11,418 nucleotides of DNA from JBGZEX01 sp041846495. Its GTDB lineage: Bacteria; Bacteroidota; Bacteroidia; Bacteroidales; Marinifilaceae. Below, piece after piece: positions 7,710 through 11,418 of this stretch. Below the pieces are notes generated by a model, which saw nothing but the letters and a program-made list of their open reading frames with translations, did not search any database and was not told the origin of the DNA. Where the stretch lies: the NCBI GenBank assembly GCA_041846495.1, contig JBGZEX010000024.1, positions 1 through 11,418 on the forward strand, given 5' to 3'. The first letter of the stretch is position 1. Each line of letters opens with the position of its first letter. Position numbers and translations under genes: made by a program.

Positions 7710-7897
7710 GTTCTAACGATATTAAACTAAATGTTTTCCTCGAAAACTTCACATAAAAATCCGAACTATAACTTAAATAATCCCACAATCGAATTTCTTA
7801 TCAAAATAAAGCCGCCGATATTTTAATTTCTCGAAAAAACACATAACTTCGTATTCTATTGTAAACATTAATGCAATAAACCCGATATGTCTTTACA

Positions 7898-9133
7898 ATG
7901 AATAAAAATCGTATAACAATCACCTATACTTCTTTTTTTGTCCTTCTGTTTTTCTTACCCTTATTTGCATTTTCGGAAAGGATATCGGATACAGTCCCGA
8001 ATATGCATTCCTTTATACACAGAATAGAAGCGAACTTACGTCCGGATTACATATTTCCCACAAATTCTTTTTTTAAAGGAGAAAACGATAAACTCCAACC
8101 CATCGAAAAAGCATTTTCCACCCATCTGAGCTATTCTTTCCGCTTTCATCCCGACACCTATGCCGCACGTATATACGGAAATCCGTATCAAGGCATCGGA
8201 TATGCACAGTATTTATTTCAAAATCACCACGAAATAGGAAAACCGATAACGATTTATTTACTCCAAGGTGCACGCATTCTCCGCATTTCTTCCGGACTTG
8301 CCCTCGACTACGAATGGAATTTCGGATTATCCTCCGGCTGGAATACTTATGATGAGACTTCCAATCCTCATAACAAGGCTATCGGCTCGAAAACGAATGC
8401 CTATATCAATGCCGGGATTTATCTTCACTGGCAACCGAGTCGCAAAATCGATTTCATTTCCGGATTAAATCTTACGCATTTTTCCAACGGAAATACCAGT
8501 ATTCCCAATGCCGGTCTGAATACGATAGGATTAAGAGCAGGATTCACCTATAATTTTTACACCACACCTCCGGTGCGGATGGATAAACCGAGCCCTCCTC
8601 CCATTTTTCCCTCTCATATAAGCTACGATTTGACAATATTCGGTTCATGGCGTCGCAAAGGCCTTCTCATTCACGACCATAATCCCGTAATATCTCCGGA
8701 AAAATACAGTGTTCTGGGTTTTAATTTTGCTCCGATGTACAATTTCGGATACAAATTCCGGAGCGGAATTTCCTTGGACGGGATATACGATGCCAGTAGC
8801 AATGTTTATATCGAGGACGAGCCTACACAATGTGAAAAATCGGAACAATACACATTTTCCAAACCTCCGTTAATTCAACAATTAGGCTTGGGATTATCCA
8901 TACGAGCCGAATATGTCATGCCCTATTTTATAATCGGATTAGGAATGGGAATCAATATTTTACAATGGGCGGAAGATTTGCAGGGGTTCTATCAAATAGC
9001 AAGCATTAAAATAGAAATTACCCGAAATTCGTTTCTGCACATCGGATATAGCCTTCAAAACTTCAAAACTCCAAATCACCTTATGTTAGGAATCGGCTAT
9101 AGATTCAATAACAAATACCCGATATATAAATAA
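7898..9133 (+). CDS. Acyloxyacyl hydrolase / PagL-like outer-membrane protein
   Basis: A 411-residue protein with an N-terminal signal peptide (about 1-26, hydrophobic core FFVLLFFLPLFAF) and alternating, aromatic-rich strands typical of an outer-membrane beta barrel. It ends in GIGYRFNNKYPIYK. The family mark is NLTHFSNGNTSIPNAGLNT (191-209): the His-x-Ser-Asn motif (H194, S196) matches the catalytic His-Ser pair of PagL, which removes the 3-O acyl chain from lipid A in the outer leaflet. Residue 208, about where the acidic member of the PagL triad would fall, is Asn, so the third residue is not assigned. The protein is about twice the length of PagL of Pseudomonas; the C-terminal half (from about 240) seems to be a second barrel-like portion common in Bacteroidetes members. 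It is transcribed away from the cysteate-synthase-like gene and is followed 70 bases later by the head-GIN gene. Confidence 0.82.
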   Translation: MNKNRITITYTSFFVLLFFLPLFAFSERISDTVPNMHSFIHRIEANLRPDYIFPTNSFFKGENDKLQPIEKAFSTHLSYSFRFHPDTYAARIYGNPYQGIGYAQYLFQNHHEIGKPITIYLLQGARILRISSGLALDYEWNFGLSSGWNTYDETSNPHNKAIGSKTNAYINAGIYLHWQPSRKIDFISGLNLTHFSNGNTSIPNAGLNTIGLRAGFTYNFYTTPPVRMDKPSPPPIFPSHISYDLTIFGSWRRKGLLIHDHNPVISPEKYSVLGFNFAPMYNFGYKFRSGISLDGIYDASSNVYIEDEPTQCEKSEQYTFSKPPLIQQLGLGLSIRAEYVMPYFIIGLGMGINILQWAEDLQGFYQIASIKIEITRNSFLHIGYSLQNFKTPNHLMLGIGYRFNNKYPIYK

Positions 9134-9203
9134 ACCGTTAAACCGACTTACAACAAAATTTACTGAAACCGTAACTTACAACTAACTTAAAAAACAAAAC
9201 GAC

Positions 9204-9986
9204 ATGAAAACAAAAAATTTACTGACAGTTATCGTCCTTTGTGTTACGACATTAACGACTATAGCCCAAACCGGCAAAATTACGAGGAGAAATATTCGAA
9301 TAAAAGAAAATTTCACATCCGTCAGCATAAGCGGAGGCTGGGATTTAATACTTTCACAAGGCAACAAAACGGAGATTATTGCCGAAACCGATGAAGTTTA
9401 TTTGGAAAATCTCATCGTGGAAGTAAAAAATAAAACCCTTTATATTTACAATAAGGGCAATACCGTCTTCCGAAATATTTTTAAAGGCAAAAATACACCG
9501 CGACGCATATATATAACCATGCCTGAAATAAACTCGCTAAAAGCCAGCGGAGGTTGCGATATCTTGACACAAACAGCATTGAAAACCGACAAACTCGTCA
9601 TCAGTCTTAGCGGAGGAAGCGATATTAAAAATTTAATACTCTCTTGTAATTCACTCGTATGCAGGGCTAGCGGAGGAAGCGATATAAATATACAAAAACT
9701 CGAAACCGAGACCTGCGACTTATCCTTAAGCGGAGGAAGCGATGCTTCCCTATCGGGTAAAGTAAAATATCTGACAATCAATGCCAGCGGAGGGAGCGAT
9801 GTTTCCGCATCGGAATTGGAAGCAGTCGATTGCAATGCTCGATTCTCCGGCGGTTCCGACGGAAGCATCCGGGTTACCGGCGAACTCAATATCTCCGCAA
9901 CGGGAGCAAGCGACATAAAATGTTACGGTAATCCTCAAAATGTCGTAAAACATACGTCCGGAGCAAGTTCCCTCAAACTGAAATAA
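9204..9986 (+). CDS. Secreted head-GIN (DUF2807) domain protein with SGGSD repeats
   Basis: A 260-residue protein with a signal peptide (about 1-21, cleavage likely near IAQ-TG) and a DUF2807/head-GIN auto-transporter-like adhesin domain. The N-terminal part has the usual FTSVSISGGWDLILSQG opening (37-53) and the RRIYITMPEINSLKASGG block. It is followed by short strands separated by Ser-Gly-Gly turns: SGGCD 115, SGGSD 136, 156, 176, 195 and 215, TGASD 233, SGASS 252. The 19-21 residue period suggests a beta solenoid with a stacked SGG(S)D ladder. It has no lipobox and no C-terminal sorting domain, so it is probably periplasmic or released. The family has no firm biochemical role. No promoter is visible in the 70-base gap from the PagL-like gene, so the two may be co-transcribed. 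Confidence 0.9.
   Translation: MKTKNLLTVIVLCVTTLTTIAQTGKITRRNIRIKENFTSVSISGGWDLILSQGNKTEIIAETDEVYLENLIVEVKNKTLYIYNKGNTVFRNIFKGKNTPRRIYITMPEINSLKASGGCDILTQTALKTDKLVISLSGGSDIKNLILSCNSLVCRASGGSDINIQKLETETCDLSLSGGSDASLSGKVKYLTINASGGSDVSASELEAVDCNARFSGGSDGSIRVTGELNISATGASDIKCYGNPQNVVKHTSGASSLKLK
9546..9800 (+). repeat. In-gene direct repeats with about 60-base period
   Basis: The block AGCGGAGG(A/T/G)(A/T)GCGAT recurs at 9546, 9609, 9669, 9729 and 9786, spaced 63, 60, 60 and 57 bases. It encodes the SGG(S/C)D turns of the head-GIN protein. The copies at 9609, 9669 and 9729 are identical over 15 bases, which could allow recombination to change repeat number. Confidence 0.85.
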
Positions 9987-10047
9987 ACCTTCTTCGACGG
10001 AAATCATAGTTGAAAAACTCCGTGCCCCGATCTTCCGTCCGCCTTGT

Positions 10048-10088
10048 TTTAATATTCCATTCCGCTTATTCCAGAACGGAATATTAAA
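10048..10088 (+). terminator. Hairpin after the head-GIN gene, terminator candidate
   Basis: A perfect 11-base inverted repeat, TTTAATATTCC (10048-10058) and GGAATATTAAA (10078-10088), with a 19-base loop, 62 bases after the stop codon. It is followed by a short T run (10089-10092). The stem is AT-rich, so it is a modest terminator and might work in both directions. Confidence 0.45.
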
Positions 10089-10131
10089 TTTTAGCTGACT
10101 ATTCGAAGTCAAAAATGTAATTATCGAAAAG

Positions 10132-10296
10132 ATGGAACAATATGCAAATTTTGGATTCTCATATATGCAAAAGAAGATGGAAATAGATCCAAACTACTCC
10201 TTCAAGGAAACCGCATTCTTACATGTCTTTTTATCATTCTTAAAACCGAAGGAAAACGATAAAAGGGACGAGCTGGAAAAACTTAATCAGTGTTGA
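10132..10296 (+). CDS. Small hypothetical protein (54 residues)
   Basis: An ATG-started frame that gives MEQYANFGFSYMQKKMEID, a short hydrophobic patch (AFLHVFLSFL, 28-37) and a charged tail (KPKENDKRDELEKLNQC). There is no signal peptide. I do not recognise a family. In favour of a real gene: balanced amino-acid composition, an A-rich start region (TTATCGAAAAG) and position in front of the co-oriented HD gene, 57 bases away. Against: small size and no clear promoter. It may also be the remnant of a larger gene, as it lies at the boundary where the sequence changes character. Confidence 0.4.
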   Translation: MEQYANFGFSYMQKKMEIDPNYSFKETAFLHVFLSFLKPKENDKRDELEKLNQC

Positions 10297-10353
10297 ATCA
10301 TACAGAGACTCACACCTTCTTTCATTGGCTTTAGATAATCGAATGAAAAAACA

Positions 10354-11322
10354 ATGAGTAATACAAATAAAATAACAGAAGGAGCAGCCCGTTTAGCCAG
10401 GCGACTACACAAGGGTCAGGTTGATAAGGCAGGAATGGATTATTTTAGTGGGCATCTTACTACCGTTGCTTCGATGGGTACAACTTGGCAAGAACAAGTA
10501 GTTGGTTATCTGCATGATGCAAGTGAAGATACTTCATATTCGGTAGATAGAATTTTGGATTTGCTTAACAACGAATTGGGAAAACCATTATCAGTGGAAG
10601 ATCGGGGAGAACTTGCTATAGCCCTACGACTACTCAATCATCATACTGCTCCCGATAGAGAAACTTATATTCGTTCCATAGGCAATAATGCTCTTGCCAC
10701 TGCTGTGAAATTGCATGACCTTACCCATAATATGGACTTATCCCGTTTGGCTAATCCAAATGAAAAAGACTATGCACGTATAGAGCGATACAAGAAAGAG
10801 TATGATTATCTCAAAATAAAGTTTAAAGCAAAGATGAAAAGAATTTTATTATCCTTGTTGACAGTCTTTTTATTGACTTCCTGCAGTTCATATATTAGTT
10901 ATACGTATAGACCATTAGCCGCAGAAGGGTGTAGTGTACGATACTCTGCTAATTATCAAGAAGGAAAGCCTTATCTGTTTGTAGAAATACAATCCGATAG
11001 GCTTATGTTCGGGGGAAAACCGATATTAATGGTGAAGACGTTCAAGGGAGAAATATTCACATTAGAAGGAATAAGCATAGCAACTTCACAAGAGAGTTCA
11101 GGTGTTATCGTAGGAAATATAGTTCTTCCTATAACAGAATTGCAAGCAAAGGCTCTATTTCCTATTACAGAAGATCAGATCAGTTTATTGAATGATGGCA
11201 TTGCAAAAGTTCGAATCTCTACAGTCCCCATAACACATGAGAGAACCTTTAGTCAAGATATCATTGGAAAAAGGCTATACAATCAATTTGAGTCTACCAA
11301 GAAAAAAGCCAGAGAGTTCTAA
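10354..11322 (+). CDS. HD-domain (p)ppGpp hydrolase-like protein, in frame with a lipoprotein
   Basis: A 322-residue open frame in two parts. Residues 1-157 match the small HD phosphohydrolases related to the hydrolase domain of RelA/SpoT and to MESH1. The metal-binding set is H34, H54-D55 with E58-D59 in GYLHDASEDT, and D122 with HN 125-126 in KLHDLTHNMD. Stand-alone members end near this length, so the domain is complete. With no synthetase domain, the natural guess is degradation of (p)ppGpp or a related nucleotide in the cytosol. Residue 161 then starts a typical lipoprotein signal. A true fusion would need the HD part in the cytosol and the tail across the membrane; separate translation from the inner ATG is more plausible. 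Start ATG 10354 follows an A-rich stretch. Codon choice is less NNC/CCG-biased than in the genes before 10000. Confidence 0.8.
   Translation: MSNTNKITEGAARLARRLHKGQVDKAGMDYFSGHLTTVASMGTTWQEQVVGYLHDASEDTSYSVDRILDLLNNELGKPLSVEDRGELAIALRLLNHHTAPDRETYIRSIGNNALATAVKLHDLTHNMDLSRLANPNEKDYARIERYKKEYDYLKIKFKAKMKRILLSLLTVFLLTSCSSYISYTYRPLAAEGCSVRYSANYQEGKPYLFVEIQSDRLMFGGKPILMVKTFKGEIFTLEGISIATSQESSGVIVGNIVLPITELQAKALFPITEDQISLLNDGIAKVRISTVPITHERTFSQDIIGKRLYNQFESTKKKAREF
10834..11322 (+). CDS. Predicted lipoprotein of unknown function, nested in the HD frame
   Basis: From the internal ATG the frame gives a complete 162-residue lipoprotein precursor: MKR, a hydrophobic core, and lipobox LLTSC with Cys17 as the lipidated residue. 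The mature part is SSYISYTYRPLAAEG followed by beta-rich sequence and a basic end (STKKKAREF). I do not recognise a family. The upstream bases (AAAGTTTAAAGCAAAG) have no Shine-Dalgarno, but A-rich leaders are normal for Bacteroidetes starts. It has the same frame as the HD protein with no stop between, so it could be a nested second product or the C-terminal part of a fusion. I favour independent initiation because a signal peptide of this quality in the middle of a protein would be hard to explain otherwise. Confidence 0.6.
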   Translation: MKRILLSLLTVFLLTSCSSYISYTYRPLAAEGCSVRYSANYQEGKPYLFVEIQSDRLMFGGKPILMVKTFKGEIFTLEGISIATSQESSGVIVGNIVLPITELQAKALFPITEDQISLLNDGIAKVRISTVPITHERTFSQDIIGKRLYNQFESTKKKAREF

Positions 11323-11340
11323 ATTGGTAGATGGATTACA

Positions 11341-11418
11341 GGTAGTGTAAAATAAACTGTGTCACGCATTATTTCTCTATAGAAAACTCATCGGTCGGGG
11401 AGCGGCCAGCGCCAAGGG
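11341..11418. mobile_element. Possible insertion-sequence end at the window edge
   Basis: GGTAGTGTAAAATAAACTGTGTCAC (starting at 11341) resembles, from memory, the terminal repeats of IS256-family (mutator type) elements. The last 25 bases are much more GC-rich than the flank. No transposase frame is visible because the window ends here. Confidence 0.35.

Noticed and set aside
9546..9800. Evenly spaced direct repeats of about 60 bases that could suggest a CRISPR array.
   Set aside because: They lie inside a coding frame and encode a protein repeat, the spacers are related in sequence, and no cas gene is near.
9446..9916. A 156-codon minus-strand frame opposite the head-GIN gene.
   Set aside because: It is the mirror of the SGGSD repeats (giving SLPPLA-like repeats), created by repeat periodicity on the other strand.

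Overview
The window looks like a chromosomal piece of a Bacteroidales bacterium; the genus cannot be fixed from sequence alone. The grounds are a low GC content, several promoter-like sites of the Bacteroidetes type (-33 TTTG, -7 TAnnTTTG), A-rich start regions with few Shine-Dalgarno sites, and a gene set typical of the phylum: a START-like protein, a long LptF/LptG permease, a head-GIN (DUF2807) protein and an acyloxyacyl hydrolase. A cysteate-synthase-type PLP enzyme points to a lineage able to make sulfonated lipids.

Layout. Positions 1-300 carry no protein gene. They hold what looks like an rRNA operon control region reading leftward off the window: two tandem promoters and a boxA-like leader, with 16S rRNA expected just beyond base 1. 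Next comes a minus-strand block: a lipoprotein serpin (420-1754), then fmt (2045-3001), an LptF/LptG family permease (2994-4452), a START-like protein (4529-4906), a YihY/BrkB membrane protein (4959-6263) and a cysteate-synthase-like enzyme (6346-7638). Read in transcription order, BrkB to fmt is closely spaced and probably one operon; permease and fmt overlap by 8 bases. A divergent intergenic region (7639-7897) contains a near-symmetric pair of facing -7 boxes around an inverted repeat. Rightward from it run a PagL-like outer-membrane lipid A deacylase relative (7898-9133) and a repeat-rich secreted head-GIN protein (9204-9986), closed by a hairpin at 10048-10088.

The right end (10132-11418) looks like accessory DNA. 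It has a 54-residue orphan ORF, an HD-family (p)ppGpp-hydrolase-like protein that runs in frame into a complete lipoprotein, and, at the edge, a possible insertion-sequence terminus.

The genes share an envelope theme (LPS export, lipid A trimming, sulfonolipid precursor, surface or periplasmic proteins). The most notable anomalies are a frameshift at an A8 tract splitting the LptF/LptG permease, and the HD-lipoprotein read-through. I did not find convincing evidence for a wholly new multi-gene system.
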